Both the position numbers and the translations under genes were made by a program. Shown one piece after another: positions 43,540 to 50,876 of a stretch of 64,000 nt of DNA. A model generated the notes under the pieces. That model made no database searches. It had not been told where the DNA came from and saw only the letters and a program-made list of their open reading frames with translations. The stretch is from NCBI GenBank assembly GCA_023667315.1, contig JAMPAI010000003.1:282499-346498 (forward strand). Reading direction: 5' to 3'. The first letter of the stretch is position 1, and the number at the start of each line of letters is the position of its first letter. The stretch comes from Ruminococcus flavefaciens. GTDB lineage: Bacteria; Bacteroidota; Bacteroidia; Bacteroidales; P3.

Positions 43540-44147
43540 GCCAAATCAGCCTTATGCAGGATATTGCTCAGATGCCGGGCAAAGCGGTCTAAGTCGGAAT
43601 CTTCCTTGAATTCCTGCCAGATCTCGCCCAAGAGGGCCGCCCCGCCGAATCCCCAGTGCCTCAGCAGCGGAAAATGTTCGGCGCGCACGCCGCCCAGGGC
43701 GAACACCTGCCGGTCGATCACGCCGTTGCGGGCGGCGTTTTCCAACAGTTCGGGCGAGAAATTGCTCTTGTATCCTTGTTTGGAAATGCTGTCGAAGATA
43801 GGGCTCAGGAACACGTATTCGCAGCCGGCTTTCTTTTCCTGCAATTCCGACAGGCTGTGGCAGCCGGCGCTTACCGAGTGGATTCCCGCGGGTGGGGTAG
43901 GGTTGCGCTGGTTCAGGTGCACGCCCTGCACCGCGTATTCTCCGCAAAGCTCAAAGTGGTCGTGCAGCCGCACCTTGCCCCGCACTTCGGGCGGCAGGGC
44001 CTCCAGCAGGGCGCGCAGCTCGCTTTGGCTGTAGCCGGGCTTGCGCAGGTGTACCGCGCATACTCTGGGCAGGTTGCCCACCATCCGCAACGCGTGGATT
44101 TCGTCGGGAAGCCTTTCGGGATAAGAAATCACTGCCAGCCGGAACAT
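43536..44147 (-). CDS. ThiE/TenI-like thiamin-phosphate-synthase homologue
   Basis: The 203-residue barrel protein retains VHLRKPGYS, LHDHFELCGEYAVQGVHLNQR, GCHSLSELQEKK, YVFLSPIFDSISKQGYKSNFS and FALGGVRAEHF, a pattern close to TenI (thiazole tautomerase), where several ThiE catalytic residues are replaced. Compared with thiE it lacks the GGTANT loop. It is the first gene after the riboswitch and probably supports thiazole handling rather than the synthase step. Confidence 0.82.
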   Translation of the reverse strand: MFRLAVISYPERLPDEIHALRMVGNLPRVCAVHLRKPGYSQSELRALLEALPPEVRGKVRLHDHFELCGEYAVQGVHLNQRNPTPPAGIHSVSAGCHSLSELQEKKAGCEYVFLSPIFDSISKQGYKSNFSPELLENAARNGVIDRQVFALGGVRAEHFPLLRHWGFGGAALLGEIWQEFKEDSDLDRFARHLSNILHKADLA

Positions 44148-44218
44148 ACTATTCGGTTTTTAAGGGTTCAATTTCGGAACGGGAAAGGCGGCAAAGGGGA
44201 GAGAGAAAAGAAAGTCGG

Positions 44219-44303
44219 AATCCCTACGGCGGCATTACCCGCATCAGGTTATATGGGTCTGATCTCAGCCTCCGACGGTGTTTGCCTGCGGAGACACCCC
44301 CTT
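44219..44303 (-). ncRNA. TPP riboswitch (THI element)
   Basis: On the minus strand GGGGTGTCTC begins the element, followed by GGAGGCTGAGATCAGACCC, ACCTGATGCGGGTAATGCCG and TAGGGA. This is the THI-box core (CUGAGA...ACCUGAU...GGxUAAUGCC) that binds thiamin pyrophosphate. It lies in the leader of the thiamin operon, about 70 bases before the first start codon. Confidence 0.93.
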
Positions 44304-44335
44304 GCCGGCCAGCCGGGCCGGTCTTAAATTGCGCG

Positions 44336-44343
44336 CAAATATA
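44336..44343 (-). promoter_or_regulatory. -7 element of the thiamin operon
   Basis: The minus strand reads TATATTTG, matching TAnnTTTG, about 33 bases upstream of the riboswitch. The -33 region would lie inside palindromic repeat copy C. Confidence 0.55.
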
Positions 44344-44421
44344 GCAAAAAATCGTTTTGGACGGCAATCTGCTTCGTTGTCAGCCCGCGCCTTGCATCTC
44401 ACCGTCCAAAACGATTTTTGC
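44344..44421. repeat. dispersed palindromic repeat, copy C
   Basis: The arms around 44346-44364 and 44402-44421 pair (TCGTTTTGGACGG / CCGTCCAAAACGA) with one extra A on the left side. The inner GGCAATCTGCTTCG and GCATCTCACCG match the interior of copies A and D, while the outer arms differ from theirs. Confidence 0.75.
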
Positions 44422-44438
44422 CTTGCTTCGATTACTCG

Positions 44439-44756
44439 CTATGAAAAATAAATCGTGTTTCTCTCATAGATCAAAATTTTATCGCGGTTGGCGCTCTCAA
44501 TGGCAAAAGGAAGCAGATAGCCGTCTTCCACAAGGTCAACGCTCTTATTGAGCAGTTTGTGAAGCTCGCTCCAGATGCCGCCTATATCGAACAAAGACAG
44601 TTTGTTGTCTTTGGCGTACTGAACCAAAAAATCTACATCGCTTTCGGCGTCCTCCTCCCCTCGGGCGTAGGAACCGAAAATCCAGGCCTTTTCGATAGGA
44701 TATTTATCGAAACACGCACGGATGGTTGGAAGTTTTTCCTGGATATACGCATTCAT
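44439..44756 (-). CDS. MNT-type nucleotidyltransferase (MntA-like antitoxin family)
   Basis: The 105-residue protein has the minimal nucleotidyltransferase motif AWIFGSYARGEEDAESDVDFLV (GSx10DxD) and a later LVEDGY strand. Such proteins (MntA) normally neutralise a HEPN toxin by adding AMP. No HEPN gene is adjacent, so this copy is an orphan; whether it is active is unknown. Confidence 0.85.
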   Translation of the reverse strand: MNAYIQEKLPTIRACFDKYPIEKAWIFGSYARGEEDAESDVDFLVQYAKDNKLSLFDIGGIWSELHKLLNKSVDLVEDGYLLPFAIESANRDKILIYERNTIYFS

Positions 44757-44833
44757 GGCATGGAATCTTCAACCCACAAATATAGCAAATTTTCGCCAAC
44801 ACCTTCTCGCCCCTTGAGTACCCGCACATTCCC

Positions 44834-44959
44834 AAAGTAAAATTTATATTATTATAATTTCCATCGGGGCGATGCTATCGCGCACGGGCCTGTGGCTTTG
44901 CCACGTGCGTTGGCAGCATCCTGCGCGTTGGAAAATTATAATAATATAAATTTTACTTT
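44834..44959. repeat. 126-bp cruciform-forming inverted repeat with GC-rich loop
   Basis: The 27-base arms 44834-44860 and 44933-44959 are perfectly complementary and consist almost only of A and T. The loop is GC-rich and itself folds (GATGCT/AGCATC and GCACG/CGTGC). It separates the nucleotidyltransferase gene from the LRR gene; no coding frame fits. Confidence 0.85.
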
Positions 44960-45002
44960 TCGTTCTAAAAACATCCATATATCGATAAAATTTAAATTAT
45001 AC

Positions 45003-45010
45003 TATATTTG
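45003..45010 (+). promoter_or_regulatory. -7 element of the LRR protein gene
   Basis: TATATTTG matches TAnnTTTG, 48 bases upstream of the ATG at 45059. Confidence 0.5.
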
Positions 45011-45058
45011 TAGTGGAATGATGCAGGGCGCGTGGCTCTGTAAAATAAGGTGAATAAA

Positions 45059-46594
45059 ATGAAAAACAATAAGATAATGAAAAGACTATGGATTGGCCTG
45101 GCGGTTCTTGTCCTGAGCCTGCTCTCGCTGCAGGCGCAGGAAAGCACCGCGCCTCGGATTTTGGGGTTTAGTTGCACTTATTCTAAGGTAACGAGTCTGG
45201 ATGTGAGCGGCTGCACGGCCTTGACAGAGTTGAATTGCGGCGAAAACCAGTTGACGGAATTGGATGTGAGCAACAACACCGCCTTAACTTCCTTGGATTG
45301 CCATGGCAACAACTTGACAAGTTTGGACGTAAGTGGATGCTCCGCCTTAACTTCCTTGGATTGCGATGGCAACAACTTGACAAATTTGGACGTAAGTGGA
45401 TGCTCTGCCTTGACTTACTTGTACTGCACATACAACCAATTGACCAGTCTGGATGTAAGTGGATGCTCTGCCTTGACTTACTTGTACTGCACATACAACC
45501 AATTGACCAGTCTGGATGTAAGCGCCTGCGCAGCCTTGTTTTACTTGGATTGCTCATACAACCGAATTCCATTGTCTTCCTTGAACGAATGCCTCCATGT
45601 CACTCAATTGGGGATTTTTGACTTTTACGGACAATCGGATTCCATCACCATTCTCATCAACCAAGACTTCGATTTGTCCTCGGAACGCATTATAGGACAG
45701 GTTCTCTCAACTTTTGAAATGTCGGATGCCTACGGAAAGGAAATGCCCGAGGGTTTTTGGACGGAAAACCGGTTTGAATTCCAATTTCACGACCCCCTTA
45801 TCTATACCTTGAAACTGCAGAATCTCAACGTTAAAGGATCTAATTGGTCCGAAGATCCGGTAACTTTTACCTGGCATATCTCGGTGGTGGAGGCACTGCC
45901 AGGGCAGCATACCATAAAGGTGGCTTCCAACAACACGGAATGGGGGAAAGCCACGCTTACCGGCAACGGTGCATATGAAATGGGAGCAAATGTAACCATT
46001 ACCGCCATGCCCAATGCGGGGTACCGCTTCGTAAACTGGACCAAGAAAGACGGAACGGTGTTCGCTACGACAGAGGTACACGCCTTTGCTGTCACGGAAA
46101 ACCTCGAATTAACCGCCAACTTCGAGAGAATCCCTGCCGATGAGGAAACCTTTTCGGTAAAGCTTTCGGTCAGCAACATCGACTGGGGACTTGCCTTTCA
46201 GCTGGGCAGCGGCAGGTATGGGAAGAATGAGGTGGTAACGATAATCGCCACGCCCAAGGATGGCTACCGTTTCGAGAACTGGACGAAGCCAGACGGAACG
46301 GTGTTCAGCAGGGAAACCGCCTGTACGTTTTTTATAACGGAAAACCTTGAACTTACCGCCAACTTCGGGAAACTTTCCGACGATGTAGCCAACGAAGGCC
46401 GCGAGACTGACAACTTCCACGTATATGTGCAAGACCGCGTTATCCATCTGTCGGCCGACAAAGGCGATGTGCAGGTATATAACGCGCTCGGGCAATGCGT
46501 GTACAGCGGCCATGCCACCGCCATCCCGGTGCGGAACAGCGGCCTCTATATCGTGAAGATCGGCAAAGGCGGTTACAAGGTAATGGTAAGATAA
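45059..46594 (+). CDS. leucine-rich-repeat T9SS cargo protein with InlB-like repeats
   Basis: The 511-residue protein has a signal peptide (cut near LQAQ), about six LRR units of the form LTSLDVSGCSALTYLYCxxNQ (about residues 35-165), two divergent InlB B-repeat domains (GAYEMGANVTITAMPNAGYRFVNWT and GRYGKNEVVTIIATPKDGYRFENWT) and a type A T9SS sorting domain ending in GLYIVKIGKGGYKVMVR. ATG 45059 has a spaced TAAGG; the GTG at 45050 is less likely. It is probably surface-exposed and may bind host or bacterial ligands. Confidence 0.88.
   Translation: MKNNKIMKRLWIGLAVLVLSLLSLQAQESTAPRILGFSCTYSKVTSLDVSGCTALTELNCGENQLTELDVSNNTALTSLDCHGNNLTSLDVSGCSALTSLDCDGNNLTNLDVSGCSALTYLYCTYNQLTSLDVSGCSALTYLYCTYNQLTSLDVSACAALFYLDCSYNRIPLSSLNECLHVTQLGIFDFYGQSDSITILINQDFDLSSERIIGQVLSTFEMSDAYGKEMPEGFWTENRFEFQFHDPLIYTLKLQNLNVKGSNWSEDPVTFTWHISVVEALPGQHTIKVASNNTEWGKATLTGNGAYEMGANVTITAMPNAGYRFVNWTKKDGTVFATTEVHAFAVTENLELTANFERIPADEETFSVKLSVSNIDWGLAFQLGSGRYGKNEVVTIIATPKDGYRFENWTKPDGTVFSRETACTFFITENLELTANFGKLSDDVANEGRETDNFHVYVQDRVIHLSADKGDVQVYNALGQCVYSGHATAIPVRNSGLYIVKIGKGGYKVMVR
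45392..45517. repeat. perfect 63-bp tandem duplication inside the LRR array
   Basis: The units 45392-45454 and 45455-45517 are identical, each encoding one 21-residue LRR. Neighbouring units differ at several positions, so this is a recent duplication that changes LRR copy number without a frameshift. Confidence 0.85.
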
Positions 46595-46607
46595 AGGGCG
46601 GTTCGTG

Positions 46608-46633
46608 GCCGTGCCGGGCAATCTAGGCACGGC
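46608..46633 (+). terminator. hairpin after the LRR gene
   Basis: GCCGTGCC (46608-46615) and GGCACGGC (46626-46633) form a perfect 8-bp stem with a 10-base loop, followed by TACAAGATTTTC. Confidence 0.45.
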
Positions 46634-46678
46634 TACAAGATTTTCAGTAAAAAGTAAAAACATAAAAAGAAAAATATC

Positions 46679-47011
46679 ATGAAGAATTTAAAAATATGGC
46701 TTTTGCTCATGTTTTTTGTATTGACGGGGGCACAGCTTTCGGCTACCGAAAACGTTATGTTGGAGAACGACCAACCGCTAACAGCCAAGACCGCACAGGC
46801 GGATACGGTGCGCATGACTTGGGATATCTATGATTACAAGTCTTTCTACTTCAACGGTGAAGAAGGAGCAACCTATAAGGTGGATTGGGGCGACGGAAAA
46901 ACAGATACCTATACGGGGAAAGGAGTGAATTCCCAAGTGTCCTGCTTTCATAGTTATAGCAAATCGGGGACCTACACGGTGCTGCTGTACGGCGTAACTA
47001 AAAATGAATAA
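46679..47011 (+). CDS. short secreted PKD-like protein, possibly truncated
   Basis: The 110-residue product has a signal peptide (cut near LSATE) and one PKD/LRR-cap-like module: TWDIYDYKSFYFNGEEGATYKVDWGDGKTDTYTG and HSYSKSGTYTVLLYGV. In larger Bacteroidota proteins this module sits before a leucine-rich-repeat domain, so the gene may be a remnant whose repeats and sorting domain have been lost. It lies 84 bases after the LRR gene. Confidence 0.6.
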   Translation: MKNLKIWLLLMFFVLTGAQLSATENVMLENDQPLTAKTAQADTVRMTWDIYDYKSFYFNGEEGATYKVDWGDGKTDTYTGKGVNSQVSCFHSYSKSGTYTVLLYGVTKNE

Positions 47012-47037
47012 AAATCAACAATTTAACATAATATATC

Positions 47038-47673
47038 ATGGCTAACAGACCGGATTTCTCGAATTATTTAGTGCATTTTACCAATAGTGGAAAACTCAAA
47101 GGTGGGTTAGAAGGAAATGCTGCTGCTGAGTTTGCTGATATGAGTGCCTATAATCGACTGGTAAGCATTTTACAGGACAAAAAAATCAGGGCATCGAGAA
47201 TGCCTCGGACAGGCGTGAATGCAGTTTGCTTTACGGAATGTCCGTGGTCAAGCTTACTGGCTCATACGGAGCGTTATTCATCGTATGGGATCGGTTTTTC
47301 CAAAAAATCGGTTTTTGCGAAGAATGGTTCCCCTGCAATCTATATAAGGCCTGATCATTATAAAGATCAAATGGAATCCGGTAAATTTACAAAGCACCTA
47401 TGGCCTTTTGTTACTTTTTTTGCTCCGTCATATAGACCCAATCGGATGAAGGACGACTATCCGGAGGATTGTGATTATACGCACGAAAGGGAATGGCGCG
47501 TGCCCCATGATTTTCCCTTTGATTACAGCCGTATAGAGTTTGTAATTCTGAATAGTTATGAAGATATGGCGAAATTTCCAAAAGAATTAAAGGACGCCAT
47601 AGGGCGAGAAAAGTTTATCCTGATGGATAACTATAAGCAGATTGAAAAGTTGTGGCCGGTACACAAGATTTAA
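47038..47673 (+). CDS. AbiGi/DUF2971-like protein
   Basis: The 211-residue soluble protein starts with YLVHFTNSG and continues with LVSILQDKKIRAS and VCFTECPWSSLLAHTERYSSYGIGFSK, then THEREWRVPHDFPFDY and IEFVILN. This order (HFT, short helix, CFTE, EREWR) is seen in DUF2971 and in AbiGi-type proteins annotated as abortive-infection antitoxins. The catalytic nature is unknown; an ADP-ribosyltransferase-like fold is a possibility by analogy to other HFT-type proteins. It stands alone, without a recognisable toxin partner. Confidence 0.5.
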   Translation: MANRPDFSNYLVHFTNSGKLKGGLEGNAAAEFADMSAYNRLVSILQDKKIRASRMPRTGVNAVCFTECPWSSLLAHTERYSSYGIGFSKKSVFAKNGSPAIYIRPDHYKDQMESGKFTKHLWPFVTFFAPSYRPNRMKDDYPEDCDYTHEREWRVPHDFPFDYSRIEFVILNSYEDMAKFPKELKDAIGREKFILMDNYKQIEKLWPVHKI

Positions 47674-47693
47674 CGGTGTAAGTTGAAAGGAAA

Positions 47694-47728
47694 GTGAGGT
47701 TGCGGATTTATCAAATTCGCAACCTCAC
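47694..47728 (+). terminator. hairpin after the AbiGi-like gene
   Basis: GTGAGGTTGCGGA (47694-47706) pairs at 12 of 13 positions with TTCGCAACCTCAC (47716-47728), 9-base loop, 20 bases after the stop codon. Confidence 0.5.
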
Positions 47729-48014
47729 CGTCAAAAGAATTCGACCCGTCTCTCGCTGATTCGGACGGAGCAGAACATTTCCGCAGGTTTCTGTCAAGGG
47801 CAAGAAAACAAGCCACCTTGCCCTCGCAACCTCCGCCCCCAGGAGACCTGATTCTCGATTAGGGTAGGGGGTATCAACCTTTTCAGGACAATCCAATAGT
47901 CTATTTTCCGAAAAATAGTGCAGTAATGAAGCATCGCTACGGGCGTTCAAAAGAAGATTGCACCTTTGGAGTGCATTTTTGGGCAAAACTTGCACTTTTT
48001 TTATGCAAATTTGC
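47729..48014. other. intergenic stretch without supported gene
   Basis: A 94-codon frame on the minus strand is present but has no signal, motif or plausible composition, so it is not called. Nothing else is recognised. Confidence 0.5.
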
Positions 48015-48022
48015 TATATTTG
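48015..48022 (+). promoter_or_regulatory. -7 element of the MNT gene
   Basis: TATATTTG matches TAnnTTTG, 21 bases before the ATG at 48044. Confidence 0.5.
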
Positions 48023-48043
48023 CGGGTAGAAGGCTTATAATCA

Positions 48044-48358
48044 ATGGCTACGAGAATGAACTTGATCAAGGACAATCTTCCGAAAATTTTCGACTTGTGT
48101 CGCAAACATAAGGTTAGCAAGTTGTACGCTTTCGGATCGGTTCTCACGCCAAAGTTCAATAACCGGAGCGATGTGGATATGTTGGTGGATTTTAAATCGG
48201 AAATAAATCACAACAACTATGCTGACAATTATTTGGACTTCCACGATGCCTTGCGGGCGTTGTTTGGAAGGGAAATAGACCTTGTGGATGATTCTGCTGT
48301 AACAAATCCTATTTTCAGGGAAGAACTCGATGAAACAAAGCAATTGATTTATGGATAG
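48044..48358 (+). CDS. MNT-type nucleotidyltransferase (MntA-like antitoxin)
   Basis: The 104-residue protein carries LYAFGSVLTPKFNNRSDVDMLVDF (GSx10DxD) and EIDLVDDSAVTNPIFREELDETKQLIYG, the normal C-terminal end of antitoxin nucleotidyltransferases of the MntA/HepT type. The next frame overlaps its end by 8 bases and encodes only the last part of a HEPN toxin. Confidence 0.85.
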   Translation: MATRMNLIKDNLPKIFDLCRKHKVSKLYAFGSVLTPKFNNRSDVDMLVDFKSEINHNNYADNYLDFHDALRALFGREIDLVDDSAVTNPIFREELDETKQLIYG

Positions 48359-48467
48359 GAAATTACATGCATACGATTCGCTGAATCCTGAAATTTTGTG
48401 GGGTATCATAGTGAATCATTTACCTCGATTGAAAAAGGAAGTCGAAAACTTATTGTCTGAGAAATAG
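48351..48467 (+). pseudogene. truncated HEPN (HepT/DUF86) toxin, C-terminal stub
   Basis: The 38-residue frame reads LHAYDSLNPEILWGIIVNHL and then PRLKKEVENLL, which corresponds to the last third of HepT proteins after the RNxxxH active site. About 75 residues of the N-terminal part are missing, and the arginine-histidine motif is not intact (DRKLH). ATG 48351 lies within the MNT stop region, as in intact pairs. A deletion, or a gene reduced after loss of toxicity, would explain it. Confidence 0.65.
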
Positions 48468-48609
48468 TCCCTGATTTGGTCCCAGGCAGGATTTCGCCAA
48501 GGTGAATTTCATCGGCAGCAGGAGAGCACGGAGCCGGAACAAAAAAGCTTTTAGTGTGGTGAGATGCGAAACGGATGACCAAGTTTGCGAGGGAGCGGCA
48601 ACCAGCAGG
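48468..48609. other. intergenic stretch with partial palindromic-repeat sequence
   Basis: GTGTGGTGAGATGCGAAACGG at about 48554 repeats the GGTGAGATGC core of copy D at 48626-48637, and GATGACCAAGTTTGCGAGGGAG resembles its centre. It looks like a degraded fifth copy. No gene. Confidence 0.45.
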
Positions 48610-48740
48610 AAAAAAAGCGATTAGGGTGGTGAGATGCAAGAAAAAAGCCTTAGGGGCGCGCGGGAGCGTACTTGAAGTACGTGACCAAGTGAACCTAAGG
48701 CTTTTTACGCAGCAGATTGCCGCCCTAATCGCTTTTTTTT
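48610..48740. repeat. dispersed palindromic repeat, copy D
   Basis: The outer arms AAAGCGATTAGGGTGG (to 48629) and CCGCCCTAATCGCTTT (from 48720) pair with one G-T type difference. The inner arms AAAAAGCCTTAGG (48642-48654) and CCTAAGGCTTTTT (48694-48706) are perfect. The centre GGGAGCGTACTTGAAGTACG followed by TGACC is the reverse complement of the centre of copy A. Confidence 0.8.
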
Positions 48741-48935
48741 GTGGAGAATAACGGATTTTTATTCTATTTGATTTACTGATTTTTATGTATTCCGTGGGCT
48801 GTAGCGTGGGCTACGGGGAATCGTAAAAAATCGCAGTATTTCAAAAAGTTATCAACAATCGGAAAAAATGGTTAAAATCGGTATTCGTCTCGGTAAATGT
48901 TGATGGCCTTTAAGGTTGTTTTTTGGGGGCATATC
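48741..48935. other. intergenic stretch without recognisable gene
   Basis: AT-rich, no frame or motif that I can support. Confidence 0.4.
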
Positions 48936-49358
48936 TTAAGGTAATGATTTCTTTAAAAATATTATAAAGAGGATCATTACGATTACTGTTTCGAGAATCA
49001 CTTCGAGGGATAATGATGTTGCCTTTGATGAATGTTCCGCAAGTTTGTCTATTTCATCAGTAGTCAGTTCGCTGAATTTTGATAGTTTACGACTGAATTT
49101 CATCATATGATAGTCTATAGACATCAACCTTATCAGGCAGGCAATAGGTATGGCCAACCAAAATGGACAGAGGGAAAATCGAGGTACGGCAACTAGTGTC
49201 ACGTATCCTGTAAGAAAAAATAATTGACAGGAGAACAGTTTGTCATTTATCCTGTCAAAGTATTTCCATATCTCATTACCGTAATGTTCCTCTTTCCTTT
49301 CGATGCGTTTATCACGTTCAAAAGTATCCTGTTCACTGTTGTCAACCATATCTGTCAT
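48936..49358 (-). CDS. small membrane protein of unknown function
   Basis: The 140-residue product has a charged N terminus (first 40 residues, many Glu/Lys/Arg), two hydrophobic segments around residues 45-62 and 65-80 and a third at the C terminus (about 118-135). No family is recognised. It lies next to a phage-type lysis cassette on the same strand, but 90 bases separate it from the cassette, so a link is uncertain. Confidence 0.55.
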   Translation of the reverse strand: MTDMVDNSEQDTFERDKRIERKEEHYGNEIWKYFDRINDKLFSCQLFFLTGYVTLVAVPRFSLCPFWLAIPIACLIRLMSIDYHMMKFSRKLSKFSELTTDEIDKLAEHSSKATSLSLEVILETVIVMILFIIFLKKSLP

Positions 49359-49448
49359 AATGTTCTTGAACTTTTTTAATAGTTGCGTGGAGCGTTTCCA
49401 AAATTAGGCTTTTCTCATGATTTTTGGGTATAAAGCGAGTGCAATTTT

Positions 49449-49985
49449 TTATTTAAAGAGTTTGGTGGTACGCCGGACGATTTGAAAGAGGAGGTACAAG
49501 AGGGCAATGGCTCCGGTGGTAGCGAGGTATTTGGTGAGGGGGCGGGTTCGGTATTCGATGATGTGTTGGGTGGTTTGGGTTTGGCGGCCTTGGTGGGTGA
49601 TGCGACGTTGGAGTTCCTTGAGTTGGGCGATGAGTAGTTGGGCGGTGTCTTTGTTCCGGAGGGTGAGGTGAAGTTGGTTTTGATGGAGCCAGGCGGTCGC
49701 GTGGGCAAGACTTGTTTCTGCGGTGGCGGTGTCGGGCGAAATGACGGTGTTTGCGATGCTTTCTTTTGGGAGGGCGACGGGTTGCAGGGTGTCGGTGTGA
49801 AAGCGTTCCACGATGAGGGTGTCGTGGCTCCATACGCTGTCGCGGGTGGTTTCGGGGGCGCATCGTTGGGCGTAATGCGCACATGGGTTGCAGGCGGTGA
49901 GTAGGAGGAACGTCATCGCGAGATTGAGGAAGGACGCCGCCCACAGGAGTCTGTGGGCGACGTGTTTGCGGTTTCTTACTTGCAT
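49449..49985 (-). CDS. u-spanin-like lipoprotein
   Basis: The 178-residue product starts at 49985, overlapping the M15 gene by 10 bases. It has a lipoprotein signal (lipobox LLTAC, Cys32), a central periplasmic region with beta segments and a helical segment (residues about 95-135, rich in Gln and Leu), and a C-terminal membrane segment (LATTGAIALLYLLFQIV) with a short basic tail. An outer-membrane lipid anchor plus an inner-membrane C-terminal segment in one chain is the architecture of unimolecular spanins that fuse the two membranes in phage lysis. Assignment rests on layout and neighbours, not on sequence similarity. Confidence 0.55.
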   Translation of the reverse strand: MQVRNRKHVAHRLLWAASFLNLAMTFLLLTACNPCAHYAQRCAPETTRDSVWSHDTLIVERFHTDTLQPVALPKESIANTVISPDTATAETSLAHATAWLHQNQLHLTLRNKDTAQLLIAQLKELQRRITHQGRQTQTTQHIIEYRTRPLTKYLATTGAIALLYLLFQIVRRTTKLFK

Positions 49986-50383
49986 AGGTGCAGGGATTGT
50001 TTGCGGTTGCCCCGGATGGAGTAACTGATGTGGAGCCATTGGAAGTGGTTTTCGTCGATGAGTTGGTCGAAGGGGATTTCGCTTTGCTCGATGAGGGTGA
50101 AAAGTTTTTGGTTGCCTTCGGGGGTGCCGGTGGTGAGGTCGGCAGCCTGTCCTCGGGTGTGTTGGGAATTTTCCGCCCCGCCGACGAGTTCGTTGAGGCG
50201 GCGGGAGCGGTAGCCGCTGGTGACGTACAACGGGGCGCCCCATAGTTCGCGGATGGGGTCGAGGACGTTGTGGGCGAGTTGGGAAAGGTTCTCTCTGGCC
50301 GTGGCACTGGGTTGGTTGGGAATGTGGTTTTCTTCGGCCTTTCGGGAATAGATAAGGTCTTTGAGGGCAAAATACTTACTCAT
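49976..50383 (-). CDS. peptidase M15-type endolysin / D-Ala carboxypeptidase-like protein
   Basis: The 135-residue protein carries the M15A zinc-site pattern: SGYRSRRLNELVGGAENSQHTRGQAADL (His and Asp ligands) and, later, FQWLHISY (third ligand). Phage and bacterial members cut peptidoglycan peptides. It overlaps the holin gene by 8 bases upstream and the spanin-like gene by 10 downstream, consistent with one translationally coupled lysis cassette. Confidence 0.88.
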   Translation of the reverse strand: MSKYFALKDLIYSRKAEENHIPNQPSATARENLSQLAHNVLDPIRELWGAPLYVTSGYRSRRLNELVGGAENSQHTRGQAADLTTGTPEGNQKLFTLIEQSEIPFDQLIDENHFQWLHISYSIRGNRKQSLHLCK

Positions 50384-50864
50384 GGTTGTTAGGTTTTAAG
50401 GGTTGGGTGTTTTCGAGGATAGCGCGGATGATTTTTTCGGCTTCGGCTTGACTTGTGGCGCGGATGATGTCGGAAGCCATTTGCCGGAGGTCGGCCAGGC
50501 GGCTTTTTCGGCGTTGGGCGTGTTCGTAGAGGCTTTTGATTTCCAAGCAGACCAAGCCGAGGGCAAAGAGCATGCTGATATAGGGCAACTGCCAAAGAGT
50601 GGTGAGGGCGCCGATGGCATCAACGAGCGCACCGAGAAAGAGCATACGGAGGTATTCTAAGATTTTGGAACCTGTTTTGCGGAAGCGGTGGCTGCGGATG
50701 GGTTCCTGCAACTTGCGGGCGGTGTGGATGGCATCCCACAGGTCAAGCAGAATGGCCGTTATCACGAGCAGAATCAGCAAAAAGAAAATCCCGCCGAAGT
50801 GGATGTATTTATCGAGGAGGGGCAAGTTATGGGCCCATTGGTGGAGGAGAAAAATGCAGTTCAT
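50376..50864 (-). CDS. phage holin-family protein
   Basis: The 162-residue protein has three hydrophobic segments (about residues 22-42, 72-88, 92-108) followed by a charged helical C terminus (residues about 110-162), as in Bacteroidota phage holin (phage_holin_4-type) proteins that perforate the inner membrane. It is in the middle of a five-gene run with DUF6266 proteins upstream and the M15 enzyme downstream. Confidence 0.72.
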   Translation of the reverse strand: MNCIFLLHQWAHNLPLLDKYIHFGGIFFLLILLVITAILLDLWDAIHTARKLQEPIRSHRFRKTGSKILEYLRMLFLGALVDAIGALTTLWQLPYISMLFALGLVCLEIKSLYEHAQRRKSRLADLRQMASDIIRATSQAEAEKIIRAILENTQPLKPNNHE

Positions 50865-50876
50865 GATTTGATGTTT

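Noticed and set aside
44834-44959. Integron attC site
   Set aside because: The loop contains GTTGG but no proper RYYYAAC/GTTRRRY core pair, and no integrase is seen.
47711-47995. 94-codon minus-strand frame between the AbiGi-like and MNT genes
   Set aside because: No motif, signal or ribosome-binding site; it runs through a terminator hairpin and reads like non-coding DNA.
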